64,000 nt of DNA from an uncultured Planktomarina sp. (GTDB lineage: Bacteria > Pseudomonadota > Alphaproteobacteria > Rhodobacterales > Rhodobacteraceae): positions 186,001 to 250,000 of the forward strand of contig CALSQF010000001.1 in the NCBI GenBank assembly GCA_943788425.1, written 5' to 3'. Position 1 is the stretch's first letter, and every line of letters begins with the position of its first letter. Below the pieces are notes generated by a model. That model did not search any database, was not told where the DNA came from, and saw only the letters and a program-made list of their open reading frames with translations. This document shows, one piece after another, positions 1-10,111 of this stretch. The translations under genes were made by a program, and so were the position numbers.

Positions 1-111
1 ACGGACTTCTTAGGCTTTGAAATTCCAGATGAGTTTGTGGTAGGCTATGGTATTGATTTCGCCCAACGCAACCGCAACCTGCCCTTTATTGGAAAAGTTC
101 GTTTTACATGA
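1..111 (+). CDS. hpt: Hypoxanthine phosphoribosyltransferase, C-terminal end
   Basis: The window opens inside this gene; only the last 36 residues and the stop are present. They match the conserved C-terminus of Hpt: an [19 protein letters not shown] stretch followed by LPFIGKV. The enzyme salvages hypoxanthine or guanine to IMP or GMP in the cytoplasm using PRPP. The TGA stop overlaps the ATG of the next small gene (ATGA), which indicates translational coupling. The active site lies outside the window, so the call rests on the C-terminal signature alone. Confidence 0.85.
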   Translation, partial: TDFLGFEIPDEFVVGYGIDFAQRNRNLPFIGKVRFT

Positions 112-287
112 ATCCAAGATTTTTTCTAAAAATGGCGCGGATTGCGCGCCATCCACCCTCGAGAAAAACCATCCTCTTGTGGATTGCCGTTGTGGGGATC
201 GCTTTGGTCCTCTTTGGCATCGAGCGATTGATCGGCTGGCCAGATTGGTTGACGGTGAATTCGCATCGCGGCGGCATAGGGTTTTAA
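108..287 (+). CDS. Small single-pass membrane protein coupled to hpt
   Basis: This is a 59-residue ORF whose ATG overlaps the hpt stop by four bases. It has a basic N-terminus ([12 protein letters not shown]), one hydrophobic segment at about residues 21-38, and a short tail with a Trp-Pro-Asp-Trp motif. The predicted topology is a single-pass inner-membrane protein with the N-terminus inside. I recognise no domain. The ATGA overlap and uninterrupted frame support a real gene. It converges on lipA, which ends 14 bases away on the other strand. Function is unknown. Confidence 0.6.
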   Translation: MNPRFFLKMARIARHPPSRKTILLWIAVVGIALVLFGIERLIGWPDWLTVNSHRGGIGF

Positions 288-301
288 CGCAGCCTTTGGC
301 C

Positions 302-1250
302 CTAACCCTGCGCCGCCTGCCGTGCCTTTTGCATTTTCGCAAAATCATCACCCGCGTGATAAGAACTGCGGGTTAAGGGGGTCGCTGAGACCATCAAGAA
401 TCCCTTCCCTTTGGCCGCTTTCTCATAGCTGGCAAATTCCTCTGGCGTGACAAATCGGTCAACCCGGTGATGTTTGAGCGTCGGTTGGAGATATTGGCCG
501 ATGGTGATAAAATCTACATTGGCCGCGCGCATATCATCCATGACCTGATGCACCGCTTGGCGATCCTCGCCCTAAACCGACCATGATGCCCGATTTGGTA
601 AACATCGTGGGATCGAGCTCCTTGACCCGTTGCAGCAGCCGCAGTGAGTGAAAATACCGCGCGCCGGGGCGCACTTCGGGATAGAGACCCGGGACGGTTT
701 CTAGATTGTGGTTAAACACATCGGGTTTCGCCGCCACAACCTCTTCCAAGGCTTCAGGGGCGCAACGAATTAAATCGGGTGTCAGGATCTCAATGGTTGT
801 GTTGGGCGATTGCTTGCGAATCGCGCGAATGGTTTGGGCGAAATGCGCCGCACCGCCATCTTCGATATCGTCGCGATCCACTGAGGTGACGACAACGTGG
901 TTGAGCCCCAATTTTTTTACGGCATCGGCCACCCGGCCCGGCTCGAACACATCTAAATCTTCTGGCGGTTTTCCGGTGGCAATATTGCAAAAGGTACAGG
1001 CCCTCGTGCAGACCTCCCCCATGATCATCATTGTGGCATGGCCTTGATTCCAGCATTCCCCCACATTGGGGCAGCCGGCCTCTTCACAGACAGTCACGAG
1101 CTTATTGTCACGCATGATTTTGCGTGTCTCTTGGTAGCCTTGCCCGACAGGGGCTTTCACACGAATCCAAGCCGGCTTTTTCGGCTGCGGATTGTCCGGC
1201 CGTTTCGCTTTTTCAGGATGGCGTTGCTCGGGAATTTTTAAATTGCGCAT
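302..1250 (-). pseudogene. lipA: Lipoyl synthase, one frameshift
   Basis: This is a radical-SAM lipoyl synthase, which inserts two sulfurs into protein-bound octanoate. The auxiliary-cluster cysteines (C55, C60, C66) and the radical-SAM CxxxCxxC motif (C81, C85, C88) are present, as is the C-terminal RSSYHAG motif. I chose the ATG at 1250 (MRNLKIPEQ) because it follows a GAGG and matches family N-termini. Frame is lost after the GIMVGLG motif at a CCC run on the plus strand (570-572). Removing one base restores a normal protein of about 316 residues. All catalytic motifs are intact on either side. LipA is normally needed for 2-oxoacid dehydrogenases, so this is either a sequencing error or a very recent mutation. 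Confidence 0.85.
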
Positions 1251-1556
1251 GTCAGTAGTCCTCAGTTGTTTTAAACTAACACAACCCGCGTAAACAGCCA
1301 CCCCCAAGGTTGGGAATATCCGTTATGCACTGAGGCGTTAGCCGACCAAGGCTTCAGCCGCTTGCGTGTCTTGGTAATGGCGCGCCAGCCTTTGCAGTCG
1401 GGACCGCTTTTCCAAAATGGCACCCCACTAAGATTTTGATAATAAAAACCTTATTAGGGTTCGGTCGCATCCCCAGCGCGCCACATCCGATATTTTATTG
1501 CCACATTGGCAGAATACAGCAGTCTTAAAAAGACCTAAGGACCAAAGGCCAATGCC
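1251..1556. other. Intergenic region between lipA and the mttB-like gene
   Basis: This 306-bp gap holds the lipA promoter region and the downstream flank of the mttB-like gene. A short open stretch on the minus strand (about 1337-1427) reads like protein but has no start codon and is cut by an upstream stop. I see no convincing terminator, only a weak inverted repeat around AGTCTTAAAAAGACCT near 1520. Confidence 0.5.
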
Positions 1557-3099
1557 CTAAACAAAAGCGTCGGGCATCGCAGCTTTTTTGTCAGCCACAT
1601 ATTTCTCAAGCGCCGCCAAAATCTCAGGATCGAGCGGCGGTTGCTGATAACTGGCCAATTGATGGGCCACGCGGTCTACGGCCAAGCTATACGTGTCACG
1701 CGCGCCCTCTTCGTACCAGGTCTCAAAGGGCTTATAGTCAAACAGATTTGACCGCCAAAAAGCAGATTTGAAGTTCCTTTGCGTGTGGTCACAGCCAAGA
1801 TAATGGCCGCTTGGTCCGACCTCTCGGATGGCATCCATCGCTTGGCCGTTTTCATCGGCTGAGACCCCAAGGCCCATTTTCTGCAAAGTGCCTAGGTGGT
1901 CGGCATCCATAATGAATTTCTCAAAGGACGCCACCAGCCCGCCCTCCAGCCAGCCGCAGGAGTGCAGCATGAAGTTCACCCCACCCAAGAGCGCAGCGTT
2001 GAGCGTATTGGCGGACTCGTAAGCGGCCTGCGCGTCGGGCAGTTTCGAGCCGCAAAGGCCACCGCCTGAGCGAAACGGCAAGTTCATCCGGCGGGCCAAT
2101 TGCCCGGCTCCGTAGAGAATTTGGCTGGCTTCTGGCGTGCCGAAAGTCGGCGCGCCAGAGTTCATATCAATGGAGGTCACAAATGTGCCAAAAATTACAG
2201 GTGCTCCCGGCTTGATGATTTGGCTATAGGCAATACCGGCCAAAACTTCCGCCAAAACCTGGGTCAATGTTCCCACAACCGACACAGGCGCCATCGCGCC
2301 CCCCACGATGAAGGGCGAAATAATGCTGGCTTGATTGTTGGAGGCAAAAACCTCTAAAGCGCCCATCATGATGCTGTCAAACGTGAGCGGGCTGTTGATA
2401 TTGATCAGCGAGGTCATCACGGTGTTGTTTTGGACGAAGTCTTTGCCAAACAAAATTTCGCACATATCGACGGAATCCTGCGCGCGGCTTGGTTCGGTCA
2501 CAGATCCCATGAACGGCTTGTCGCTATAGACCATATGCGCCAAAAGCATGTCCAAATGGCGCTTGTTGACAGGCACATCTGTTGGCTCGCAGACGGTCCC
2601 ACCAGAATGATGCAAATATTTCGACATGTAGCCCAATTTAACAAATTTTTTAAAATCAGCCAAAGTTGCGTACCGGCGACCGCCATCTCGGTCGCGCACG
2701 AAGGGCGGACCATAGACCGGCGCAGTCACAAGGGATTTGCCACCAATTTCGACACTCCGCTCAGGGTTGCGCGCGTGTTGCACAAACTTAGATGGCGCCG
2801 TTTTGCACAGCTCTCTAGCAAGGCCGCGTGGGATCCTTACACGCTCGCCCTCAATATTCGCGCCCAACCGAGCGCCAACGTTCTAAGGCTACCGGACTGT
2901 CCACGAAGTTCACGCCGATTTCCTCGAGTAAGGTTTCCGCATTATACTCGATTATTTCGAGTGTCGCCTCGTCCAAGAATTCGTACAGAGGAATATTACG
3001 CTCAATATAGCGCTCTGTTTCGACGCTCACCGCTGTGCGTTCGGCTCGGCGGGCGGCGCCACCGCCGCTGCGGGATCTACGCGCGCGTGTCTCGGACAT
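1557..3099 (-). pseudogene. MttB-family (non-pyrrolysine) methylamine:corrinoid methyltransferase, one frameshift
   Basis: About 513 residues of the trimethylamine methyltransferase (MttB) superfamily, which moves a methyl group from a quaternary amine or similar donor to a corrinoid protein. The start at 3099 (MSETRARRSRSGGG) has a TTGAGG ribosome site. There is no in-frame UAG, so this belongs to the non-pyrrolysine branch. Characterised members of that branch act on substrates such as glycine betaine; the substrate here is unknown. Frame is lost after WRSVG at a CCC run (2863-2865, plus strand), and the downstream frame starts GANIEGERV. Dropping one base restores the protein. The two sarcosine/DMG dehydrogenase-like genes further on fit a methylated-amine theme, but no cognate corrinoid protein is adjacent. 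Confidence 0.8.
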
Positions 3100-3254
3100 T
3101 TTGAAACCTCAAATTTAAGTGTCATGACGCTTCTAAGCATTTCTTCGGCCACAAGACGTTAATTTCCGCCACTTCGGACGGGAAAACGACATAAGGCGTA
3201 AAATCTTCTCTTTCCTTGGGTTGAACCTTTTTAACGGTCAGAATATCGGGGACT

Positions 3255-4811
3255 ATGGAAAATATGCATCAAAAATTACTTATCATCGACTTTGGCAGTC
3301 AGGTTACGCAACTCATCGCACGGCGTTTGCGCGAGCTTAATGTCTATTGCGAAATTCATCCGTTTCAGAATGTAACAGAAGATTTTTTGACGCAGTTTGC
3401 GCCGAAGGCTGTGATCTTGTCGGGCGGGCCTGCCTCAGTGATTGACGAAGGCTCTCCGCGCCCTCCAATGGCTGTATTTGAGATGAGTATTCCAGTTTTA
3501 GGAATTTGTTATGGCCAACAGGTGATGATGCAATGCCTGGGCGGCAAAGTGGAGCGCGGACATGGTACAGCCGAATTTGGTCGCGCCTATGTGAGCCCAA
3601 AAGCCCCATTGGGCCTGCTGGACGGTTGGTTTGAAGACGGCGATGAGCAGGTCTGGATGAGCCATGGCGATCATGTCAGCGCCATTGCGGCGGGGTTCGA
3701 GGTTTACGGAACCTCGCCCAATGCGCCATTCGCGGTCACAGCAGACCCGGCCCGCGAATTTTACGCTGTTCAATTCCATCCAGAAGTACATCACACCCCC
3801 AAAGGGGCGCAACTCTATGAAAATTTCATTCGTCGAGCCGGATTTGTTAGGGATTGGACCATGGGAGCTTATCGCGAGCAGGCATTACAGGCGATCCGCG
3901 ATCAAGTTAGGAATCAAAAAGTGATTTGCGGCCTTTCAGGTGGCGTTGACAGCTCTGTTGCGGCGGTTTTGATCCACGAGGCGATTGGCGACCAGCTGAC
4001 ATGTGTTTTTGTCGACCATGGCTTGCTGCGCGAAGGTGAGGCCGATGAGGTCATCGGTATGTTCCGCGATCACTATAATATACCATTCATCCATGCGGAT
4101 GAAAAAGAGCTCTTTCTTGGCGCTCTTGATGGTCAATCCGATCCGGAAACCAAGCGAAAGATCATCGGTAAGCTGTTTATCGACGTGTTCCAAAAACATG
4201 CCTCGGATGTTGGAGGCGCCAAATTCCTGGCTCAGGGCACCCTATACCCTGATGTCATTGAGAGTGTTAGCTTCTCAGGCGGACCGTCGGTGACCATCAA
4301 GTCACATCACAATGTCGGCGGATTGCCTGAAAAAATGGGCTTGAGCTTGGTTGAACCTCTTCGTGAGCTGTTCAAAGATGAAGTGCGGGCCTTGGGTCGC
4401 GAGTTGGGCCTACCCGCGTCTTTCATCGGTCGCCATCCCTTTCCTGGCCCCGGCCTTGCAATCCGCTGCCCGGGAGAAATTACCCGCGAGAAACTCGAAA
4501 TTTTGCGCCGCGCCGATGCGATTTATATCGATCAAATTCGTAAGCACGGTCTCTACGACGAGATCTGGCAAGCTTTCGTCGCGATCCTGCCTGTTCGCAC
4601 CGTCGGCGTTATGGGCGACAGCCGAACTTATGACTTTGCCTGTGCACTGCGGGCTGTCACGTCTGTCGACGGGATGACCGCAGACTATTATCCGTTTTCC
4701 CATGAATTCCTTGGCGAAACCGCCACGCGCATTATTAACGAAGTGCAAGGCATCAACCGAGTGACCTATGACATCACTTCCAAGCCTCCGGGTACGATTG
4801 AGTGGGAGTAG
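3255..4811 (+). CDS. guaA: GMP synthase (glutamine-hydrolysing)
   Basis: 518 residues, normal length. It converts XMP to GMP using ATP and glutamine in the cytoplasm. The N-terminal class I amidotransferase domain has its nucleophile in LGICYGQQ (C85) and its His/Glu pair in FHPEVH (H175, E177). The ATP-pyrophosphatase P-loop SGGVDSS is at about 228-234, and the C-terminal dimerisation domain ends PPGTIEWE, as is typical. ATG at 3255 follows a GGGGA site. The gene is divergent from the mttB-like gene over a 155-bp gap. Its 3' end is a known integration target for genomic islands, and an integrase remnant lies just downstream. Confidence 0.97.
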   Translation: MENMHQKLLIIDFGSQVTQLIARRLRELNVYCEIHPFQNVTEDFLTQFAPKAVILSGGPASVIDEGSPRPPMAVFEMSIPVLGICYGQQVMMQCLGGKVERGHGTAEFGRAYVSPKAPLGLLDGWFEDGDEQVWMSHGDHVSAIAAGFEVYGTSPNAPFAVTADPAREFYAVQFHPEVHHTPKGAQLYENFIRRAGFVRDWTMGAYREQALQAIRDQVRNQKVICGLSGGVDSSVAAVLIHEAIGDQLTCVFVDHGLLREGEADEVIGMFRDHYNIPFIHADEKELFLGALDGQSDPETKRKIIGKLFIDVFQKHASDVGGAKFLAQGTLYPDVIESVSFSGGPSVTIKSHHNVGGLPEKMGLSLVEPLRELFKDEVRALGRELGLPASFIGRHPFPGPGLAIRCPGEITREKLEILRRADAIYIDQIRKHGLYDEIWQAFVAILPVRTVGVMGDSRTYDFACALRAVTSVDGMTADYYPFSHEFLGETATRIINEVQGINRVTYDITSKPPGTIEWE

Positions 4812-4821
4812 TTATTTAATT

Positions 4822-4855
4822 ATAAGTCATTGATTTAATTTATTTAGTGACTTAT
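4822..4855 (+). terminator. Weak stem-loop after guaA
   Basis: Inverted repeat ATAAGTCA / TGACTTAT (8 bp) with an 18-nt AT-rich loop, 10 bases after the guaA stop, followed by ACTTTTGTTT. It could act as a terminator. The AT-only character and long loop make this weak. Confidence 0.3.
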
Positions 4856-4972
4856 ACTTTTGTTTCACATAAAAAATCAGTCGTTGATTTAATTGAGGTT
4901 TTCGCGTTCAGTTACACAGAATGTTGCACAAACGTGTGACTACTGAAAATCATAGTAACTCTGCGAGCAAAC

Positions 4973-5194
4973 TTGGCACTGAAGAAACAGCAATTCGCAG
5001 AAGGCGAAATAGCCATATTTGACGAGGCTTGTATCTACAAGCGAGCTGAGTATTGGCAGTTTCGTATATGGTTGCCAAAAGAAAAAAAGTACGCACGTAA
5101 AAGCCTACGCACACGCAGTGAAGCGAGTGTTACGTGGGTACGTTGGCTATATGTGCAGTATGACGGCGACAGAGCGTCACACACAACTTTGTAA
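4973..5194 (+). pseudogene. Truncated phage-type tyrosine integrase, N-terminal remnant
   Basis: From a TTG start the reading frame gives ALKKQQFAEGEIAIFDEA, then IYKRAEYWQFRIWLPKEKKYARKS, cut here into motifs. This resembles the N-terminal arm-binding region of phage integrases found in marine alphaproteobacteria. Similarity stops near 5127 (after SLRTRS). No core-binding or catalytic domain follows, and the frame ends at 5194. It lies 160 bp past the guaA stop in the same direction, the usual place for an integrase of a guaA-targeting island. I infer that it is the scar of an excised or degraded island. A second open frame reaching 5267 is not recognisable. Confidence 0.6.
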
Positions 5195-5275
5195 AGAATT
5201 TGGGTTCACCGCCGGAATGTTGCAAGGCGTATTGGCCAAGGGCCGCAATCGCGCCCCCAAAACCTAAAGTACTTC

Positions 5276-5302
5276 ATAAGGCGGAGATTTTCTCCGCCTT
5301 AT
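5276..5302. terminator. Strong 12-bp perfect hairpin
   Basis: ATAAGGCGGAGA, a TTT loop, then TCTCCGCCTTAT: a perfect 12-bp stem in the stretch between the integrase remnant and the DMT transporter gene. There is no U-tract on the plus side, so it may be a terminator lacking a tail or an mRNA-stabilising hairpin. Confidence 0.5.
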
Positions 5303-5399
5303 GCTGTCTGAGGCTACGGAACGGCCCAACTTCGTTTTGTGGCTTGCGTAGGGCGGATTTATGTCATTGGGTTGGCCAAGATTGTAAGAGGCTTGCAAA

Positions 5400-6248
5400 A
5401 TGAACAACCGCCGTGCCGCGCTGTGGATGATTGGTGCTATTTTCTCTTTTACATCAATGGCCATCGCTGGCCGGGCAATATCCGGGCAACTCGATACGTT
5501 CGAGATTATGTTCTATCGTTCCATTATGGGCTTTTTAATCGTTCTCGGCGTGGCGAAATCTGTGGGCACGCTAGGCGAAATAGACCTCAAGTATTTTCGC
5601 CTTCACCTTCTGCGCAACATATTTCATTTCATCGGGCAAAATCTTTGGTTCTTCGCCTTACCGTTAATTCCATTGGCGCAATTATTCGCGCTTGAATTTA
5701 CCTCACCCATCTGGGTTTTACTACTAGGCCCGTTAATTTTAGGCGAAAGTTTAACGCTTCGCAAATTGGCGATTGCGGCCTTGGGGTTCATCGGCGTTTT
5801 AATCGTCGCTCAACCGGAAATAGGTGCGGTGAACATCGGAATATTAGCCGCCGGCTCTGCCGCCATTGGCTTTGCAGGCGCGGCAATTTTGACTCGCAAG
5901 CTTACGGAACAAAACTCATTGACCAAAATCTTGTTTTTTCTCACTGGGTTACAAATTCTCTTTGGGTTGCTTTGCGCCGGTTACGACGGGGATATCGCCC
6001 TGCCCCAGCTAGCCACGGTGCCTTGGCTTATCGTGATTGGCGCCACCGGGCTGGCCGCACATTTTTGCATGACGAAATCTCTATCTTTGGCTCCGGCGAG
6101 TCTGGTGATGCCTGTCGATTTTGCACGCCTGCCATTGATAGCGGTCATCGGCGTTGTGTTTTATGAAGAGAGCCTAGATCTCTACCTGGTTCTTGGTGCT
6201 GTATTGATTTTGGTGGCCAATTACCTAAATCTTAAACGCCAAGCCTAG
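5400..6248 (+). CDS. DMT-superfamily (EamA) transporter
   Basis: 282 residues, almost entirely hydrophobic, with the two tandem EamA repeats of about five helices each that define drug/metabolite transporters. It acts in the inner membrane as an exporter or importer of a small metabolite that cannot be named from sequence. The start ATG follows AAGAGG at a good distance. The C-terminus ends in the usual short basic tail (NLKRQA). It is probably transcribed on its own or with the P-loop gene 64 bp downstream. Confidence 0.88.
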   Translation: MNNRRAALWMIGAIFSFTSMAIAGRAISGQLDTFEIMFYRSIMGFLIVLGVAKSVGTLGEIDLKYFRLHLLRNIFHFIGQNLWFFALPLIPLAQLFALEFTSPIWVLLLGPLILGESLTLRKLAIAALGFIGVLIVAQPEIGAVNIGILAAGSAAIGFAGAAILTRKLTEQNSLTKILFFLTGLQILFGLLCAGYDGDIALPQLATVPWLIVIGATGLAAHFCMTKSLSLAPASLVMPVDFARLPLIAVIGVVFYEESLDLYLVLGAVLILVANYLNLKRQA

Positions 6249-6312
6249 CGCAAGGTCTTTTCCAATCGACCATATTGGCCTATGATAAAATTGAAGCTTG
6301 GGATTATAAGCC

Positions 6313-7203
6313 ATGATTTATGAAAACGGCGCACAATGGGCCGGTGCCAAACAGAAAAAAGCCCTGCTGTTTGCAATGTCGGGTCTGGGAAAAACCCATA
6401 TATCTTCCATACTGCGCCACCGAGGGAATTGGTTTCATTACTCGATAGATTATCGCATCGGCACGCGCTATATGGGCGAGCATATTGTTGATAACTTCAA
6501 GAAAGCCGCCATGGCTGTGCCTTTTTTGGCTGAGTTATTGCGCTCAGACTCTATTTCTATGTCCTCGAATATTACCTTTGAGAACCTTGCGCCGCTATCC
6601 ACATATTTGGGAAAACCGGGCGATGTGTCAAAGGCCGGCATTCCATTTGATGATTATTGCAACCGCCAAGCGCAACATCACGCTGCCGAGCGCGCCGCGC
6701 TTTTGGATACGCCTCACTTCATTGAGCGGGCCAGTGATCTTTATGGTTATGACAACTTTATCTGCGACAGTGGAGGCTCGATTTGTGAAGTTGTCGATCC
6801 TTGGGATGCGGCCGATCCGATTTTAACCGCCCTATCGGATAACCTGCTGATGATCTGGATTGCCGGCAGTGAGGATCACACGGCCGAATTGGTGCGGCGC
6901 TTTGATTTGGCGCCAAAACCTATGTGCTATCAGCCGGAATTTCTCATGACCTGTTGGTCGGACTATAAGCGCGAAACAGGCGCTCAGCCCGATAAGGTGA
7001 ATCCCGATGATTTCATCCGCTGGACCTATGCGCGCGCCATGGCCCATCGCCAGCCACGGTATGCGCAGATGGCCAAATGGGGCATTACGCTTCAAGCCAA
7101 TGATGTGCAAAATTTAAAGACGCCTCAGGATTTCGAAGCTCTGGTGGCCGAAACCCTAGACCACCACGCCGCAGCATCGCGATCCAATGGCGGCAAGGAC
7201 TGA
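6313..7203 (+). CDS. P-loop ATPase/kinase-like protein upstream of metA
   Basis: 296 residues with an N-terminal Walker A-like [11 protein letters not shown] at about residues 21-31, a possible Walker B-type [11 protein letters not shown] near residue 150, and no membrane segments. It resembles conserved Rhodobacteraceae proteins annotated only as ATPase. Its stop lies 5 bases before the metA ATG, so the two are almost certainly co-transcribed and perhaps coupled. A role tied to methionine or homoserine metabolism is suggested only by this linkage. I cannot assign a substrate. Confidence 0.75.
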   Translation: MIYENGAQWAGAKQKKALLFAMSGLGKTHISSILRHRGNWFHYSIDYRIGTRYMGEHIVDNFKKAAMAVPFLAELLRSDSISMSSNITFENLAPLSTYLGKPGDVSKAGIPFDDYCNRQAQHHAAERAALLDTPHFIERASDLYGYDNFICDSGGSICEVVDPWDAADPILTALSDNLLMIWIAGSEDHTAELVRRFDLAPKPMCYQPEFLMTCWSDYKRETGAQPDKVNPDDFIRWTYARAMAHRQPRYAQMAKWGITLQANDVQNLKTPQDFEALVAETLDHHAAASRSNGGKD

Positions 7204-7208
7204 ACTTT

Positions 7209-8126
7209 ATGCCAATTAAGATTCCCGCAAATCTGCCCGCCCACGATGTTCTGAGCGCCGAAGGTGTGATGGTCATGGACCCCAGCCAGGCAGACCGCCA
7301 AGACATCCGTCCACTCCGCATCGCATTGCTCAACCTCATGCCGCTCAAAATTCAGACGGAAAATCAATTTGCCCGCCTCATTGGGGCAACCCCGTTGCAG
7401 ATTGAACTCACCCTCTTGCGGATGACGAGCCACCAAACAAAAAACACCTCCTCCGATCATATGGAGCAATTTTATAAAGCCTTCAGCGCGGTTCGGAATG
7501 AAAAATTTGATGGGTTGATCATCACCGGTGCGCCGATTGAGCATTTGGATTTCCAAGACGTCACCTATTGGCCAGAAATGGTGGAGGTGATGAAATGGAC
7601 TCAAAGCCATGTGCATGCCACCTTGGGGGTCTGCTGGGGCGGCATGGCGATGATCAATCACCTGCATGGGGTAAAAAAACATGATTTGCCGCAGAAGGCT
7701 TTTGGCTGTTTTCGACACCAAAACTTAGACCCCTCCTCGCCTTATTTGCGTGGGTTTTCAGATGATTTCGTGGTGCCCGTCAGCCGCTGGACAGAGATGA
7801 AGCAGGATGAAATTGCCGCTGTGCCGGGTCTCAAAACCCTGCTTGGGTCGAGCGAGACTGGTCCTTGTTTGGTAGAGGATTCGGCCCATCGCGCGCTGTA
7901 TCTCTTCAATCATTTTGAATATGATAGCAATACGCTCAAACAAGAATATGACCGCGACACTGCCAATGGCACCCCCATCAATATACCGGGTCATTATTAT
8001 CCCGGGGATGATCCCAGACAAACGCCCCTCAACCGCTGGCGCTCGCATGCGCATCTTTTCTATGGCAATTGGATCAATGAAATCTACCAAACGACGCCTT
8101 TTGATCGCAACGAAATAGGCCGCTAA
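7209..8126 (+). CDS. metA: Homoserine O-acyltransferase (MetA family)
   Basis: 305 residues, full length. It acylates homoserine with succinyl- or acetyl-CoA as the first committed step of methionine synthesis. The catalytic Cys142 (GVCWGGM) and the His235/Glu237 pair (FNHFEY) fall at exactly the positions known for the family. Which acyl donor is used cannot be decided by eye. An AAGGA lies upstream of the ATG. I looked for a SAM-II riboswitch ahead of metA or of the upstream P-loop gene and saw none I could support. Confidence 0.95.
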   Translation: MPIKIPANLPAHDVLSAEGVMVMDPSQADRQDIRPLRIALLNLMPLKIQTENQFARLIGATPLQIELTLLRMTSHQTKNTSSDHMEQFYKAFSAVRNEKFDGLIITGAPIEHLDFQDVTYWPEMVEVMKWTQSHVHATLGVCWGGMAMINHLHGVKKHDLPQKAFGCFRHQNLDPSSPYLRGFSDDFVVPVSRWTEMKQDEIAAVPGLKTLLGSSETGPCLVEDSAHRALYLFNHFEYDSNTLKQEYDRDTANGTPINIPGHYYPGDDPRQTPLNRWRSHAHLFYGNWINEIYQTTPFDRNEIGR

Positions 8127-8176
8127 ATTTTCTGGACTGCAACCCTGCCTTTGGGCGAAGGTGGATTGGATCCACG

Positions 8177-8791
8177 ATGCAAATACGCAGATATCATCAC
8201 GGCAACTTGCGTCAAGCTTTGGTGGACGCCGCGCTTTTGTTGATTGAAACCAAAGGCCCAACCGGCTTTACCCTATCGGAAGCGGCCAAGAATTCCGGCG
8301 TAACACTAGCCGCCGTCTATCGCCATTTCGAGGGCCGCGAGGATCTGATTGCTGAGGCCGCATTGCAGCGCTTTGCCATTTTTGCCGAGTGCATGGAAAC
8401 CGCCTATAACGGTCGACACCCCAACGCACTTAGTGCCTTCGAGGCGACCGGCCAGGCTTATTTGAATTTTGTCCGCACGCACCGCGGCCCTTACGTCGCC
8501 ATGTTTGAAAGTGGCCTACCGCGTCAACCCAGCCCCGAGCTCAATCACGCCGCGATGGAGGCGCAAAAGGTTCTGCAAGCCGCGGCAGTGGAGCTGAGCA
8601 AGCATATCCCAGCGGAAAAACGCCCACCACCGCAGATGTTCGCTGCCCATATCTGAGCACTCAGCCACGGGGTGGTCGAGCTGTTTGCCCGCGGCGTACC
8701 CGGCGGGCGCAGCCCTATTCCGGCCGAGCAACTGCTTGAAAGCGGCATGGGCATCTATCTGCGCGGCTTGGGTCTCATTGCTCCGGATTGA
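8177..8791 (+). pseudogene. TetR-family regulator interrupted by a nonsense codon
   Basis: The first 159 residues give a TetR helix-turn-helix (GFTLSEAAKNSGVTLAAVYRHF, in two parts) and most of a WHG-type C-terminal domain. A TGA at 8654-8656 stops translation after FAAHI. Reading through gives ALSHGVVELFARG and a natural end at 8791, so one TGG-to-TGA change (Trp to stop) explains the break. The truncated product keeps the DNA-binding domain but lacks about 45 residues of the dimerisation/ligand domain. The neighbouring MAPEG gene converges with it. Confidence 0.75.
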
Positions 8792-8800
8792 TCGAATGCG

Positions 8801-9187
8801 CTAAAGCGCCACGATCAGCAAGCTGACAGAAATATTGATCAAAGCCAAAAGCGTCAACACCATACCGCCAAAGCGAAGCGGCATGTTAAACTCCATAAAG
8901 CCAAAGCAAACCCCATGCATGACCCGCCCCAGTAATAGCAAGGCACCGGTGATGTGAAGCCGCAGCGGCGAGAGTTCTGCAGCTTCTGCCAAATACATCA
9001 TCAGCAAGACCATTGGGACATATTCAATAAAATTTCCGTGCGCGCGCACGGAGCGTTCTAATGCCTGCGCTCCAAAGTTGTTAAAGGCCAGCCATTTTAA
9101 CAGGGTGACGCCTCGGAGCGCCAAAACGCGGAAGGTCAAAATGGTGAAAAACAAGCCCAAAAGCGAAGCGTAAAATGCAGTGATCAT
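8801..9187 (-). CDS. MAPEG-family membrane protein
   Basis: 128 residues with four predicted transmembrane helices. The MAPEG core is visible (FNNFGAQALERSVRAHGNFIEYVPMV, read in two parts) with the conserved R-x-H-x-N-x-x-E pattern. MAPEG proteins are inner-membrane, often glutathione-dependent, proteins; the bacterial substrates are mostly unknown. It has its own promoter region, shared with the divergent SDR gene (about 160 bp gap). The product length is normal for the bacterial branch. Confidence 0.88.
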   Translation of the reverse strand: MITAFYASLLGLFFTILTFRVLALRGVTLLKWLAFNNFGAQALERSVRAHGNFIEYVPMVLLMMYLAEAAELSPLRLHITGALLLLGRVMHGVCFGFMEFNMPLRFGGMVLTLLALINISVSLLIVAL

Positions 9188-9350
9188 AGCGTGATTTCCT
9201 CGTGTAAGCTGTGATGGGCTAACCGTTTATATAGTGCCAAGCAACACCTTTCTGGGCCAGCTGCAAAATGATCTGTAAGCCCGCAGGAAGTCATTGCATA
9301 AACGCCAGCAAGCGGACATGGTATCAGTCCAAGCCACAAAAGAGACCGAA

Positions 9351-10109
9351 ATGACCTCAAGATTTGCCAATTACCCCAGCCTGCGCGGCAAAACCGTCTT
9401 TATAACAGGAGGCGCGTCGGGTATCGGCGCTGAGCTGGTCAATACCTTTGCCGAACAGGGGGCACAGGTGGGATTCGTTGATATGGACATCACAGGATCA
9501 GAGGCGCTTTTAGCCAAGCTAGACGGCACGCATAGCTTCGCACCCTGTGATCTACGCGACATTGAGGCGCTCAAAACCGCTTTCGCCGATTTGGAAAAAA
9601 AGCTGGGGCCAGCGCAGGTTTTGGTCAACAATGCTGCAAGAGATGATCGGCATGATTGGCGCAGCGTGACCCCAGAGTATTGGGATGAGCGGCAAAACAA
9701 CAATCTGCGCCATATGTTTTTTGCCATTCAAGCAGTGGCCGATGACATGATCGCGGCTGGCGGTGGCTCTATTATAAACATGGGGTCGAACTCATGGTGG
9801 GAAGCCGGTGGCGGCTTTCCAGCCTATACCACTGCCAAGGCAGCGGTGCACGGGCTGACCCGAACCATGGCGCGCGACCTGGGCGATCATCGTATTCGGG
9901 TCAACACAGTTGTGCCCGGTTGGATTATGACCGAGCGGCAAAAGGAGCTTTGGGTCACTCCCGAAGCACTCGCTAAGCAAATTGATCGCCAATGCCTTCC
10001 CGATGCTATCGATCCAGTATATGTAGCCCGAATGGTGCTGTTTCTCGCCTCCGACGATTCTGCTGCCTGTTCGGCGCAAAACTTTATGGTCGAAGGCGGA
10101 TCAATCTAG
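9351..10109 (+). CDS. Short-chain dehydrogenase/reductase
   Basis: 252 residues from the chosen ATG at 9351 (MTSRFANYPSLRG), which follows AGAGACC. Upstream in-frame ATGs at 9294 and 9318 would add a non-conserved tail. It has the classical SDR signatures: TGGASGIG for NAD(P) binding, NNAA, the catalytic Ser region and YTTAK (YxxxK), and it ends MVEGGSI. The closest functional type by eye is a sugar/aldose dehydrogenase of the fuconate-catabolism kind, but the substrate is not certain. It converges with the DMGDH-like gene, the stops being 2 bp apart. Confidence 0.88.
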   Translation: MTSRFANYPSLRGKTVFITGGASGIGAELVNTFAEQGAQVGFVDMDITGSEALLAKLDGTHSFAPCDLRDIEALKTAFADLEKKLGPAQVLVNNAARDDRHDWRSVTPEYWDERQNNNLRHMFFAIQAVADDMIAAGGGSIINMGSNSWWEAGGGFPAYTTAKAAVHGLTRTMARDLGDHRIRVNTVVPGWIMTERQKELWVTPEALAKQIDRQCLPDAIDPVYVARMVLFLASDDSAACSAQNFMVEGGSI

Positions 10110-10111
10110 AG

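Noticed and set aside
1337-1427. Protein-like minus-strand stretch between lipA and the mttB-like gene
   Set aside because: It has no start codon, is cut by a stop upstream, and the reading is too short to call.
1557-3099. Pyrrolysine-containing MttB
   Set aside because: No in-frame UAG is found in the middle of the gene; the only break is a one-base shift.
3100-3254. Purine riboswitch ahead of guaA
   Set aside because: No conserved three-way-junction pattern could be drawn in the 155-bp divergent region.
6249-6312. SAM-II riboswitch ahead of the metA unit
   Set aside because: The 64-bp gap shows no pseudoknot-like arrangement I could pair up, and the 5-bp gap before metA is too short.
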